Shown here one piece after another: positions 5,369 to 12,693 of a DNA stretch of 17,510 nucleotides. Position numbers and translations under genes: made by a program. Below the pieces are notes generated by a model. It had not been told where the DNA came from and ran no database searches. It worked only from the letters and a program-made list of their open reading frames with translations. Source of the stretch: Candidatus Falkowbacteria bacterium RIFCSPLOWO2_02_FULL_45_15 (GTDB lineage: Bacteria; Patescibacteriota; Patescibacteriia; Patescibacteriales; XYC2-FULL-47-12). The stretch spans positions 4,954 through 22,463 of the forward strand of contig MFFV01000046.1 of the NCBI GenBank assembly GCA_001777995.1, written 5' to 3'. Numbering within the stretch: the first letter of the stretch is position 1; the number at the start of each line of letters is the position of its first letter.

Positions 5369-5398
5369 CTACGCTTCGCTGCGGTAGGCAAGCCCGCC
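5364..5398. repeat. GC-rich element A, short copy abutting tRNA-Gly
   Basis: On the minus strand it reads GGCGGGCTTGCCTA at one end and GTAGGCGGG at the other, with a CGCAGCGAAGCG core. It matches the right-hand part of element A at 4947-5002. Its terminal GCGGG is also the first five bases of tRNA-Gly, so it ends precisely at the tRNA 5' end. Confidence 0.65.
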
Positions 5399-5427
5399 TA
5401 ATGCAAATAGCGATAGACGCTTATTTT

Positions 5428-5455
5428 ATTATACTGGATACCTCTATTTTGACAA
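5428..5455 (-). promoter_or_regulatory. Promoter of the tRNA Gly-Leu-Pro(-Asp) cluster
   Basis: On the minus strand TTGTCA (5450-5455), 16-bp spacer, perfect TATAAT (5428-5433). The -35 overlaps the -35 of the divergent smpB promoter by five bases, so the two may compete for polymerase. Confidence 0.75.
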
Positions 5456-5477
5456 GAATAGTAATATGTTATAGTAA
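5449..5477 (+). promoter_or_regulatory. Promoter of smpB, near-leaderless
   Basis: Plus strand TTGACA (5449-5454). Two readings of the -10 are possible: TATAGT at 5470-5475 (15-bp spacer) or TAGTAA at 5472-5477 (17-bp spacer). Either puts the start about 4-6 nt before the smpB ATG at 5488, giving a leaderless or nearly leaderless mRNA. No Shine-Dalgarno is present. Confidence 0.6.
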
Positions 5478-5487
5478 ATAAATCACT

Positions 5488-5943
5488 ATGTCAATTTACG
5501 CCGTTAATAAAAAATCCCACTTTGACTACCAAATACTCGACACCTTTGAGGCCGGGCTGGTTTTATCCGGGCAGGAGGTTAAATCCATTAAAACCGGCCA
5601 TATTAATTTAAATAATTCTTTTGTTACGCTTAAAAGCGGCGCTCATCCCGAGCTTTACTTAACCAATTGCCACATCCCTCCATACCAGCATGCCGGTATT
5701 ATCCCAGGATATGAGCCAACTCAATCCCGCAAGCTTTTATTAAAAAAATCTGAAATAAAGCGCCTGATCGGCAAAATAAAAGAACAAGGATTGACATTAG
5801 TGCCAATTAAGGTGTATAATAAAGGCAGCTTGATAAAGTTAGAATTTGGCGTCGGTAAAGGGAAAAGTAAAATTGACAAACGCGAAACGCTTAAAAAGCG
5901 GGAGATGGAGAGAAAAATACAACGCTTAAAAAAGCAATACTAA
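5488..5943 (+). CDS. smpB: SsrA-binding protein SmpB
   Basis: SmpB binds the tRNA-like domain of tmRNA and brings it to stalled ribosomes in trans-translation. The 151-residue product shows the family core: VNKKSHFDYQILDTFEAGLVLSGQEVKSIKTGHINLNNSFV-type N terminus (only the order is quoted in part), HIPPYQHAG near residue 63, then RKLLLKKSEIKRLIGKI and VPIKVYNKGSLIKLEFGVGKGK. The basic C-terminal tail (KIDKRETLKKREMERKIQR) is the part that enters the decoding centre and mRNA channel. The length is normal. Its partner tmRNA gene begins only 41 bp after the stop codon. Confidence 0.97.
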   Translation: MSIYAVNKKSHFDYQILDTFEAGLVLSGQEVKSIKTGHINLNNSFVTLKSGAHPELYLTNCHIPPYQHAGIIPGYEPTQSRKLLLKKSEIKRLIGKIKEQGLTLVPIKVYNKGSLIKLEFGVGKGKSKIDKRETLKKREMERKIQRLKKQY

Positions 5944-5956
5944 CTTCTCTTTCTCA

Positions 5957-5980
5957 ATCCCAAGGCAATGGGATATTTTT
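5957..5980 (+). terminator. Short terminator-like hairpin after smpB
   Basis: Arms ATCCCA (5957-5962) and TGGGAT (5969-5974) followed by ATTTTT, ending 4 nt before the tmRNA 5' end. A 6-bp stem is weak, so it may be leaky or mark a processing site between smpB and tmRNA. Confidence 0.5.
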
Positions 5981-5984
5981 GTTT

Positions 5985-6382
5985 GGGGGTGTTAGGAATC
6001 GATGGCATGATCATTTTATAACAACGCAGGCCGAGCCAGGCCGCTTTAATCTCGTAAAACTAGTCAGCGGCAAACATAAGTGTCAAAAACTTATTCAGCA
6101 AAGCGAGGCTGGCTTTTGCCAATTTAGCTTTTGCTCCTGCTATTGCCTAATTTAGGCAGTAGCCATCCGACCAGTAATGCCTACTAGCTGTACTCGGGTG
6201 TTATTTAGTAGGTTAGATTTGTCCCGCTTGTATTCCGGGATAAATCGAAACAAAAGAATGCTAGCTTAGGCAAATTTTGTTTTTGTTTTTATTGCTTAAG
6301 TGAAAATTTAACAAAAACTAAGCCTGTACACGCGGTATGACTTGCTTGCCAGACAGGGGTTCAATTCCCCTCATCTCCACCA
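5985..6382 (+). ncRNA. ssrA: Transfer-messenger RNA (tmRNA)
   Basis: The two ends form the alanyl tRNA-like domain: 5' GGGGGTG pairs with 3' CATCTCC (two G-U pairs), followed by discriminator A and an encoded CCA; the T arm is AGGGG-TTCAATT-CCCCT. The length of 398 nt is usual. The tag reading frame most likely starts at GCA 6070 and stops at TAA 6148-6150, giving a 26-residue tag that begins ANISVKNLF and ends LAFAPAIA. The ending of small hydrophobic residues is what tail-recognising proteases need, while 26 residues is long compared with the 10 of E. coli. Pseudoknot regions follow the tag (GGGTGTTA-type pairings not fully traced). Location next to smpB supports the call. Confidence 0.93.
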
Positions 6383-6591
6383 AGATTAAATTTTAAAATA
6401 AAATTTATTTTGTAAAATATAGATGGCCGGGTTTCCGCCCGAGACGGATCCCGTACCGCAGTGCTGCGGTACGGGACAATCCCCGCCACTTCCACAGAAA
6501 TTAAATAAATCCAAACACCTTCACCGCCAGGCATTCTGAAAAGCGTCTGGATAAACAAATGTCAATGGTTAAGTGTTAAATGTCATAAAAT
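6383..6591. other. Gene-free stretch between tmRNA and infC, repeat rich
   Basis: No gene is supported. It holds an AT-rich part with TAAAATTT-type short inverted repeats (6385-6420), a perfect 13-bp hairpin (6449-6475: arms CCCGTACCGCAG... and ...CTGCGGTACGGG), a segment resembling the tmRNA 3' end (about 6476-6507, ending CCACTTCCACAG then ATTAAAT), and repeat B short form (6509-6552). Confidence 0.6.
6509..6552. repeat. Repeat family B, short form
   Basis: Begins ATCCAAACACCTTCACCGCC, identical to the start of the long copy at 4691, and ends GCGTCTGGAT. The preceding ATTAAATAA is also shared. It lacks the 95 bp with twin hairpins found in the long copy, so it looks like the state before that insertion. 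Confidence 0.75.
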
Positions 6592-7152
6592 ATGCGCCGG
6601 ACGTTCCGCCGACCAAAACCAAAGCCCCAAATTGAATTCTACCGCACCAACGAACAAATTAGAGTTCCGGAGGTGCGGGTTATTGACGATGCGGGAGGGA
6701 TGCTCGGCATTATGCCCGTAGCTAAAGCAATCGCGCTGGCGCGCGAACAAGAACTGGATTTAGTGGAGGTGTTTCCGAAAGCCCAGCCGCCGGTAGCCAA
6801 AATTACCGATTACGGCCGGATGCGCTACCAAAAAGAAAAACAGCTGCAAAAACAAAAAGCGAAACAGAAAAAAATTGAGGTCAAAGACATCCGCCTTTCT
6901 TTGCGCATCAGCCCGCATGATTTAGACTTACGGCTGCAGCAGGCGATTAAATTTTTGGAACGAGGAGACAAGCTAAAAATTGAAATCATTTTAAAAGGAC
7001 GGGAAAAACAACTCTCCGGTAAAGGGGTTGAGATTATAAAAAACTTCGTTAATAAGTTAAAGGACGCTAACGGGCTTAAGGTGGCGGAAGAACAAGGGTT
7101 GACAAGGCAGATGAATAGCTTTAATATGATAGTCATTAATAAAAAAGGGTAA
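6592..7152 (+). CDS. infC: Translation initiation factor IF-3
   Basis: IF-3 binds the 30S subunit, prevents early joining of 50S and checks start-codon pairing. The 186-residue product has both domains: the N domain (about 18-85: FYRTNEQIRVPEVRVIDDAG, EQELDLVEVFPKAQPPVAKITDYG motifs, quoted in part) and, after a lysine-rich linker (84-97, QKEKQLQKQKAKQKK), the C domain with KDIRLSLRISPHDLDLRL and the FLERGDKLKIEIILKGRE strand. About 15 basic residues before the N domain are slightly longer than in E. coli. The start is a plain ATG rather than the rare AUU of E. coli infC, so that autoregulation mode is not expected here. No Shine-Dalgarno precedes it. It begins the conserved infC-rpmI-rplT cluster. 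Confidence 0.97.
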   Translation: MRRTFRRPKPKPQIEFYRTNEQIRVPEVRVIDDAGGMLGIMPVAKAIALAREQELDLVEVFPKAQPPVAKITDYGRMRYQKEKQLQKQKAKQKKIEVKDIRLSLRISPHDLDLRLQQAIKFLERGDKLKIEIILKGREKQLSGKGVEIIKNFVNKLKDANGLKVAEEQGLTRQMNSFNMIVINKKG

Positions 7153-7155
7153 CTT

Positions 7156-7353
7156 ATGCCAAAAATAAAAACTCACCAAGCGACCGCCAAGCGCTTTAAG
7201 CAAACCAGAACCAATAAAATAATCAAGCGCCGTTGCGGCCAGGACCATTTTAACAGCCGCGACCGCGGCCAGGTGACGCGCTCTAAGCGGCGGGATGTGG
7301 AAATGGCCGGAGCGGAAATTAAAACGATTAGAATGTTAACGCCCTATAATTAA
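7156..7353 (+). CDS. rpmI: 50S ribosomal protein L35
   Basis: A 65-residue basic protein starting MPKIKTHQATAKRFKQT, the L35 signature (MPKMKTHKGAAKRFK), and ending RMLTPYN, matching the usual KRLLPY end. It starts 3 nt after the infC stop, with GGG of the infC end as the only Shine-Dalgarno-like sequence, so translation is probably coupled. L35 lies on the 50S surface and assembles late. Its length is normal. Confidence 0.96.
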   Translation: MPKIKTHQATAKRFKQTRTNKIIKRRCGQDHFNSRDRGQVTRSKRRDVEMAGAEIKTIRMLTPYN

Positions 7354-7412
7354 AACGGGATAATTTTTGCCTTAATTTTTCATTTTACATTTTAATTTTT
7401 TCATTATTTCTT

Positions 7413-7760
7413 ATGTCCAGAGTAAAACGGGGGACCATGCACGCCAAACGAAGACGAAATCTGCTGCGGCAGGTTAAGGGTTATAAATGGGGCAGAAAAA
7501 AGTTAATCAAAGCGGCGCGCACGGCAACGCTCAAGGCCGGACAGCACGCTTTTGCCGACCGGCGCCGCAAGAAAGCTGACTTCCGCCGCCTGTGGCAGAT
7601 AAAAATAAACGCTTTCGCGCGTGAACATAATTTAACCTACTCCCGCCTGATGAATTTACTGAAAAAAAATAAGGTCGCGCTTGACCGAAAAATTCTGGCC
7701 GATTTAGCCGTCAATAATAAGACCGTGTTGGCTAATCTCATCTCCCGGGTTAATAAATAA
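7413..7760 (+). CDS. rplT: 50S ribosomal protein L20
   Basis: A 115-residue protein with the L20 signature: MSRVKRGTMHAKRRRNLLRQ, then KGYKWGRKKLIKAAR, and the globular C domain with FRRLWQIKINAFAREHNLTYS and LDRKILADLAV. L20 binds 23S rRNA early in 50S assembly. The 59-nt gap after rpmI is AT-rich and I do not see a clear L20-binding pseudoknot in it. No Shine-Dalgarno precedes the ATG at 7413. Confidence 0.97.
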   Translation: MSRVKRGTMHAKRRRNLLRQVKGYKWGRKKLIKAARTATLKAGQHAFADRRRKKADFRRLWQIKINAFAREHNLTYSRLMNLLKKNKVALDRKILADLAVNNKTVLANLISRVNK

Positions 7761-7769
7761 ATTTCGCTC

Positions 7770-7991
7770 ATGAAAATTTTAACTATTCTTCAAACTGTCG
7801 TGGCCGTTGCTTTAATGGCCGCCGTTTTACTGCAGAACCGCGGCGCGGGCTTAGGCGGCGTTTTCGGCGGCGGCGATTCAAGCAATGTCTTCAGCACCAA
7901 GCGCGGTTTAGAAAAAACTCTTTTCCGAGCAACGATTGCCCTCGGCGTTATCTTTATCGGCTTAGCGTTAGTTAATATCATTTGGCAATAA
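7770..7991 (+). CDS. secG: Preprotein translocase subunit SecG
   Basis: A 73-residue protein with two membrane helices (about 3-21 and 51-71) joined by a glycine-rich cytoplasmic loop, GAGLGGVFGGGDSSNVFSTKRGLEKTLF. That loop is the SecG hallmark. SecG joins SecY and SecE to help protein export. It starts 9 nt after rplT without a Shine-Dalgarno, so it is probably cotranscribed with the ribosomal protein genes. Confidence 0.93.
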   Translation: MKILTILQTVVAVALMAAVLLQNRGAGLGGVFGGGDSSNVFSTKRGLEKTLFRATIALGVIFIGLALVNIIWQ

Positions 7992-8027
7992 AATCTCTAA
8001 TGCTTTTATTCATTTTAGCTTTCTTCT

Positions 8028-9950
8028 TTGCGTAAAATCTTGCCTGTGCCTGAACTCAAGTCCAACAATTTATCTTTTTGGCAAAAAGCAAAAAATATAT
8101 TTTCCGTTTACCGCAACAGAATGTTTTTGTGGTTTAAAAAAAAGCTGCCTCTCAAAAGGGAATTAGGGGGGACGATAGATAAAAAGTTAATTTTTTCTCT
8201 GCACCGCTCCCAATTGCCAAACTGGAGTCAGTTAAAATATGTCGGGCAATTTTTGTCTAATCAGGAAAAAAAAATCATTCAAGTTTGTTCAGCGGTTATC
8301 ATTATCAATTTTATTTTTTTAGGCTTCATCTTTTATAAACATAATGTTAAATTAGCCCCCGCTAGCGGGGGTAGCTACACGGAAGCCATCACCGGCGCCC
8401 CTAAATTCATTAACCCTTTATATTCGGCTATCAATAACGTCGACGGTGACTTAGCCGCCCTTATTTATTCCAGCTTATTAACCCGAGATAAAAACGGCGG
8501 TTTAGCGCCGGATCTGGCGGAAAAATTTACCGTCAGCGAGGATGGCAAAATTTATACTTTTTATTTAAAAGAAAACGCCGTCTGGCATGATAAAACTCCC
8601 TTAACCGCCAACGATGTCGTTTTCACCTTTCAGGCGATTAAAAATCCGGAATACAAAAGTCCGCTGCGCGTCAGTTTCACGGGCGTGGAAATAGAAAAAG
8701 TAGACGAGCGAGCCGTTAAATTCATCCTGACTGAACCTTACGCGGCTTTTTTGGAGTTACTGACGTTCGGCATTTTGCCCGCGAGCGCGTGGGAGCCGAT
8801 CGTGCCCGCAGCGGCTAACTTAGCTGAATTAAACCTCAAACCTCTGGGCAGCGGCCCCTACGCCTTTAAATCGCTCACGAAAGACAAAGCAGGCAACATT
8901 AAGTCATACGAGCTGGAAGCGAATAAACAATATTTTAGGGAAAAGCCGTATATCAGCACCGTAATTTTTAAATTTTTCCCCCTGTTCGGAGACGGCGTGA
9001 ACGCCATTAATGAGGGAAAGGTGGAGGGAATTGATTATCTGCCCCAAGAGTATGAAAATAAAATTACCAATAAAAACAACTTGAACCAATACTACTTAAC
9101 GCAGCCCCAGTTTACCGCTCTCTTTTTCAATCAAAATAATTTAGGGGCGCTTAAAGACGCGCGGGTACGGCAAGCGCTCGCCTTTGCCTTAGATAAAACA
9201 TCTTTAGCGGCGCTGTTCCCTCACACGCAAATTATTGACAGCCCGATTTTACCGATGTTTACCGAATTCTATAATGAAAGCGTCGCCAAATATGATTTTA
9301 ACGTCGACCAAGCGCGTTCTTTGTTAAATGCGGCTGGCTGGCAGGTAACCGAAGTGCCGACGGCAAACGCGAGCGAGGGCGCCACCACTACTAATGTACT
9401 GCCCGGAGACAGGTGGCAAAAAAAAGGGGATGAGTGGCTAACGCTGACGATCGCAACCATTGACCAGCCGGATACCGTTCAAGTCGCTGAATTTATAAAA
9501 AAAGCTTGGGAGGCAATAAACGTTAAAGTAACCGTTAACGCCGTGCCCGCCCAATTAATTCAAACCGAGGTTACCCGGCCCAGGAATTATCAAGTGCTTT
9601 TATACGGCCTAGTCTTGGGGGCTGACCCTGACCAGTATCCTTTCTGGCACTCCTCCCAAATCGGCCCGAGCGGCTTGAATTTAACTAATTACATTAATAA
9701 AGAAGTGGACATCCTTTTGGAAGACGGCCGCATCACCACCAATAAAAGCACCCGGCAAGAAAAATACAACAAATTACAGGAAATTATCGCGCGCGATCTG
9801 CCGGCTATTTTCCTCTACAGCCAAAGCTACCCTTATCTGCAAAATAATAAAATCAAAGGCTTTGATACGCAAGCGATTACCATCCCCAGCGACCGCTTCT
9901 CTAATATCGTTAATTGGTACATCAATACTAGAAAAAAAATAGTCTGGTAA
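8028..9950 (+). CDS. Membrane-anchored family 5 solute-binding protein (peptide type)
   Basis: A 640-residue protein. Residues 1-82 are polar and basic, 85-103 form one membrane helix (VCSAVIIINFIFLGFIF), and from about 115 the extracellular SBP family 5 domain (OppA/DppA-like) follows, with typical parts FINPLYSAINNVD, GLAPDLAEKFTVSEDGKIYTFYL, LTANDVVFTFQAI, LGSGPYAFKS and DARVRQALAFALDKTSL. Members of this family bind oligopeptides, nickel or other small solutes for ABC import; the ligand here cannot be read. There is no lipoprotein cysteine; the protein is anchored by the helix. No permease or ATPase is nearby. The start is a TTG because a stop codon lies 10 nt upstream in frame; GTG 8046 and an internal ATG at residue 32 are alternatives. 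Confidence 0.88.
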   Translation: MRKILPVPELKSNNLSFWQKAKNIFSVYRNRMFLWFKKKLPLKRELGGTIDKKLIFSLHRSQLPNWSQLKYVGQFLSNQEKKIIQVCSAVIIINFIFLGFIFYKHNVKLAPASGGSYTEAITGAPKFINPLYSAINNVDGDLAALIYSSLLTRDKNGGLAPDLAEKFTVSEDGKIYTFYLKENAVWHDKTPLTANDVVFTFQAIKNPEYKSPLRVSFTGVEIEKVDERAVKFILTEPYAAFLELLTFGILPASAWEPIVPAAANLAELNLKPLGSGPYAFKSLTKDKAGNIKSYELEANKQYFREKPYISTVIFKFFPLFGDGVNAINEGKVEGIDYLPQEYENKITNKNNLNQYYLTQPQFTALFFNQNNLGALKDARVRQALAFALDKTSLAALFPHTQIIDSPILPMFTEFYNESVAKYDFNVDQARSLLNAAGWQVTEVPTANASEGATTTNVLPGDRWQKKGDEWLTLTIATIDQPDTVQVAEFIKKAWEAINVKVTVNAVPAQLIQTEVTRPRNYQVLLYGLVLGADPDQYPFWHSSQIGPSGLNLTNYINKEVDILLEDGRITTNKSTRQEKYNKLQEIIARDLPAIFLYSQSYPYLQNNKIKGFDTQAITIPSDRFSNIVNWYINTRKKIVW

Positions 9951-10049
9951 AAACATTAAAGCGTTAAAACGCTGTAACATAAAAACATCCGTGAATATTT
10001 TTGCATTTTTGTTTTAATGTTTTTATGTTTTAAGGTCTGTTTGGGTTAC
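9951..10049. repeat. AT-rich inverted repeats before tRNA-Leu
   Basis: Contains AGCGTT-AA-AACGCT (about 9960-9973) and a 13-bp inverted repeat AACATAAAAACAT / ATGTTTTTATGTT spanning about 9977-10030. The latter may end transcription of the binding-protein gene, but it has no GC core. Confidence 0.5.
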
Positions 10050-10131
10050 GCCGATGTGGTGAAATTGGCAAACACGCACGGTTCAGAGCCGTGTGCCGCA
10101 AGGCTTGTGGGTTCAAGTCCCACCATCGGCA
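10050..10131 (+). tRNA. tRNA-Leu (CAG)
   Basis: Plus-strand class II tRNA: acceptor GCCGATG/CATCGGC, anticodon stem CACGG/CCGTG with loop TTCAGAG giving anticodon CAG, variable arm TGCCGCAAGGCTT, T arm GTGGG-TTCAAGT-CCCAC, discriminator A. CCA is not encoded. It is isolated from the other tRNAs and has AT-rich inverted repeats on both sides. Confidence 0.97.
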
Positions 10132-10151
10132 CAACTTTAGTTAAAAGCATG

Positions 10152-10197
10152 TAAAGTTATAAAGTTTAAAAGCAAAATTTAAACTTTACGAACTTTA
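10152..10197. repeat. AT-rich long inverted repeat after tRNA-Leu
   Basis: Arms TAAAGTTATAAAGTTTAAA and TTTAAACTTTACGAACTTTA pair over about 18 bp with one small bulge around a 7-nt loop. It may act as a terminator for the tRNA or as a barrier before the RNase J gene; there is no GC core or clear T tract. Confidence 0.6.
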
Positions 10198-10224
10198 TGG
10201 CTTTCTAACCTTAAACTCTTTTTT

Positions 10225-12129
10225 ATGTTTATTCGCAAACCCCTATCTCGGCGAGCAAACGACACGGCTCGCGCGGCCGTTAATGTTAATTCGGCAACGG
10301 CGGCGTCATCTAAGCCGGCTGGTTTTATGCGCCGCCGTTTGGGCAAACCGCAAACCAAAGGCAGCGCCGCTAAATTTACTGCCGCGCCGCGCGGCCCGCT
10401 GCCGCCCGTTAATCAGCCGAGGCCGGCCGCGGCGGCTAGATCGCGCCGAATAAAAGACGGCGGCGACAGCTTAAAAATTTACTGCCTAGGGGGGCAGGAA
10501 GAAGTCGGGCGCAACTGCACGGTGTTTGAGTACGGCAGCGATATTATTATTTTGGACATGGGCATCCAATTTCCGGACGAAGACATGCCCGGCATTGATT
10601 ACATTATTCCCAACGTCAGTTCGCTGGAAAATAAAAAGCGCAACATCCGCGGCGTTATTTTCAGCCACGGCCACCTTGACCATATCGGCGCCGCGCCCAT
10701 GCTATTGGAAAAACTGGGAAACCCGCTCATTATCGGCCGGCAACTAACGCTCGCTTTAATCAAAAACCGCCAAGAAGACTATAAGCGCGGCACCGCCAAT
10801 AAACTCAAAACTGCCACCATCCAATCGCTGGAGCAAAAAATAACTTTAGGCAAATTTAAAGTTGCTTTTTTCCCGGTAGACCACTCCATTATGGATGCCG
10901 TCGGCGTTATTATCCAAACGCCCCAGGCAACGATTATCCATCCCGGCGACTGGGCATTGGAACAAAACCCCGTAACCGGGAAAGCCGTCACTTACGAACA
11001 ATTAGGAAAACTTCCTTCGCCGCGCGTATTGATGCTGGAAAGTTTGGGGGCGACGGTTACCAAAGAACGAGTGTCGACGAAAGTAACGATGGCTAATATT
11101 CAAAAACTCATTGAAGAAGCGCCAGGCAGAATTATCATCGGCACTTTTTCTTCTCAAATTGAGCGCATTAAATATATTTTGGAATATGCGGAAAACATAG
11201 GCAAAAAAGTGGCGCTTGACGGCTACAGCATGAAAATGAATATTGAAATCGCTAAAGAGCTGGGCTACATCAAGGCGCATAAATCAACCATCATCGGCAT
11301 TGAGCAAATCCACCGCTATCCGGACAATCAAATAATCGTTATCTGCACCGGCGCGCAGGGAGAAAATAACGCTTCCTTTGCGCGCATCGTCAACAACAAC
11401 CACCGCCACCTTAAAATTCAGCCTAACGACACGGTTGTTTTTTCTTCTTCCGTTATCCCCGGCAATGAAGCTACTATCCAAAAACTAAAAGACCAAATTT
11501 ACCGCTTAACGGAAAATGTTTTTCATACCGAAATTATGGATGTGCATTCCAGCGGCCACGCCACTGCCGCCGACATCAAGGCCGTGCTGAAACAAATAAA
11601 ACCGGACTATTTCCTGCCGGTTTACGCCAACTATTACATGCTGGTGGAAGCCAAAAAACTCGCGATCAGAGAGGGTTTTAAAGCGGATAAAGTATTCGTT
11701 TTGGAAAACGGCGACAGTCTGGAATTCAAAAGAAACTCCAACGCGGTTCTGCGCAAAGAAGCGGCCAATACCGATTATGTGATGGTAGACGGGCTGGGGA
11801 TAGGGGATATTTCCGAAATCGTTCTGCGCGACCGGCAGGTAATGTCCGAAGACGGCATGATTGTGGTGATTGCGACTATTTACAGCAAGACCGGCAACCT
11901 GGTCGGCAACCCGGACATTATTTCCCGCGGCTTTATCCATATGAAAGAAAATAAAAAGCTGGTGGAAGACACGCGCATGAAAGCCAAAGAAATCGTGATG
12001 TCCAGTTCTAACGCGACCAAAGCCGACGAAAACTTCATCAAAAACAAACTGCGCAATACTTTAGGCGAATTTTTGTTCCGCAAAACGCAAAGACGGCCGA
12101 TGGTGCTGCCGGTGATTATTAAGGTGTAG
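10225..12129 (+). CDS. rnj: Ribonuclease J
   Basis: RNase J is a metallo-beta-lactamase/beta-CASP nuclease with endo- and 5'-3' exonuclease activity in mRNA decay and rRNA maturation. The 634-residue protein has: an 82-residue disordered N-terminal extension rich in Ala, Arg and Pro; the lactamase domain from about 83 (LKIYCLGGQEEVGRNC) with the zinc motif H148-G-H150-L-D152-H153; HPGD near residue 240; the beta-CASP part with ALDGYSMKMN and CTGAQGENNASFARI; HSSGHA (usual HVSGHA); and the C-terminal domain ending in RRPMVLPVIIKV. Catalytic residues look intact. The QGENNASFARI region departs from the usual QGEPMAALSRI. The extension is longer than the few residues in B. subtilis RNase J1 and its role is unknown. 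No Shine-Dalgarno precedes the ATG. Confidence 0.95.
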   Translation: MFIRKPLSRRANDTARAAVNVNSATAASSKPAGFMRRRLGKPQTKGSAAKFTAAPRGPLPPVNQPRPAAAARSRRIKDGGDSLKIYCLGGQEEVGRNCTVFEYGSDIIILDMGIQFPDEDMPGIDYIIPNVSSLENKKRNIRGVIFSHGHLDHIGAAPMLLEKLGNPLIIGRQLTLALIKNRQEDYKRGTANKLKTATIQSLEQKITLGKFKVAFFPVDHSIMDAVGVIIQTPQATIIHPGDWALEQNPVTGKAVTYEQLGKLPSPRVLMLESLGATVTKERVSTKVTMANIQKLIEEAPGRIIIGTFSSQIERIKYILEYAENIGKKVALDGYSMKMNIEIAKELGYIKAHKSTIIGIEQIHRYPDNQIIVICTGAQGENNASFARIVNNNHRHLKIQPNDTVVFSSSVIPGNEATIQKLKDQIYRLTENVFHTEIMDVHSSGHATAADIKAVLKQIKPDYFLPVYANYYMLVEAKKLAIREGFKADKVFVLENGDSLEFKRNSNAVLRKEAANTDYVMVDGLGIGDISEIVLRDRQVMSEDGMIVVIATIYSKTGNLVGNPDIISRGFIHMKENKKLVEDTRMKAKEIVMSSSNATKADENFIKNKLRNTLGEFLFRKTQRRPMVLPVIIKV

Positions 12130-12187
12130 TCCGCCGCAATTTCGCGCTATAGGACTGCGGCACCGCGTTAAATATCCCTCTTTTGAA

Positions 12188-12224
12188 AAGAAAAAAGCCC
12201 CAAGACATCCTGTTTTTATGGGGC
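12188..12224 (-). terminator. Terminator of the minus-strand hypothetical gene
   Basis: Arms GCCCCA (12197-12202) and TGGGGC (12219-12224). On the minus strand the stem is followed by TTTTTTC. It lies about 30 bp after the stop of the hypothetical gene. An A-run only on the other side makes it poor as a plus-strand terminator for RNase J. Confidence 0.7.
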
Positions 12225-12255
12225 CAAAATTGAAGGATGGGAGAGCGAATAAGTC

Positions 12256-12693
12256 CTATATTTGATTTACATCAAAATCTCCATAGCCCACGAGGGCTTG
12301 CCTCCCATTGATACCAGCGTTCAAAATCTTCGTTTTAACCTCAAGATTTGAGATTACGTGCCGAAGATTGGGAATAGCTAACGGGGCGACTAGCTCTACG
12401 GCTTGACTGTGCCCACTTGAGATGTATACAAAACGAGTTATCACCCATTTGTCCTTTGGACCCGTCGTGTATATAATATAATCTTTGAGCTCCAGACAGT
12501 AGCCGTTGAAATTCGCGTTGGCTTCAAAATTCGCTGGTATCCGCTTGATGGAAACAATTTCCGACTCTGGGACGGGCTGCAAATACCGATAGTCAAAGTA
12601 CCCCTGAACAAAAATTGCCACCATTATTACAAACAAAACAGCAACCAGCCCTGCTATGCCAATAATATACCATCCATCGTCTTTACTGAACAT
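12256..12693 (-). CDS. Hypothetical single-pass membrane protein
   Basis: I do not recognise this 145-residue protein. Residues about 9-30 form one membrane helix (WYIIGIAGLVAVLFVIMVAIF), and the remaining 115 residues, probably outside, are rich in beta-prone and aromatic residues with no family motif I can name. The start at 12691-12693 was chosen because AAGGAG lies 8 nt upstream; an upstream start at 12729 would place that site inside the gene. A consensus Shine-Dalgarno is rare in this window. The gene is the only protein gene on the minus strand right of 5488, has its own terminator, and its promoter region is divergent from hicBA. These traits would fit acquisition by transfer, which is inference. 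Confidence 0.7.
   Translation of the reverse strand: MFSKDDGWYIIGIAGLVAVLFVIMVAIFVQGYFDYRYLQPVPESEIVSIKRIPANFEANANFNGYCLELKDYIIYTTGPKDKWVITRFVYISSGHSQAVELVAPLAIPNLRHVISNLEVKTKILNAGINGRQALVGYGDFDVNQI

Noticed and set aside
6361..6558. 65-codon minus-strand open frame after tmRNA
   Set aside because: It covers the tmRNA 3' end, the GC hairpin and repeat B. The peptide shared with the 4507-4905 frame comes from repeat B.
8000..8035. 11-codon frame upstream of the binding-protein gene (MLLFILAFFFA)
   Set aside because: Very short, overlaps the TTG start and has no ribosome site; probably chance in T-rich DNA.
12130..12187. GCCGCA/TGCGGC hairpin after RNase J as its terminator
   Set aside because: No T tract follows on the plus strand, so termination is not supported; it may be a GC-rich repeat remnant.
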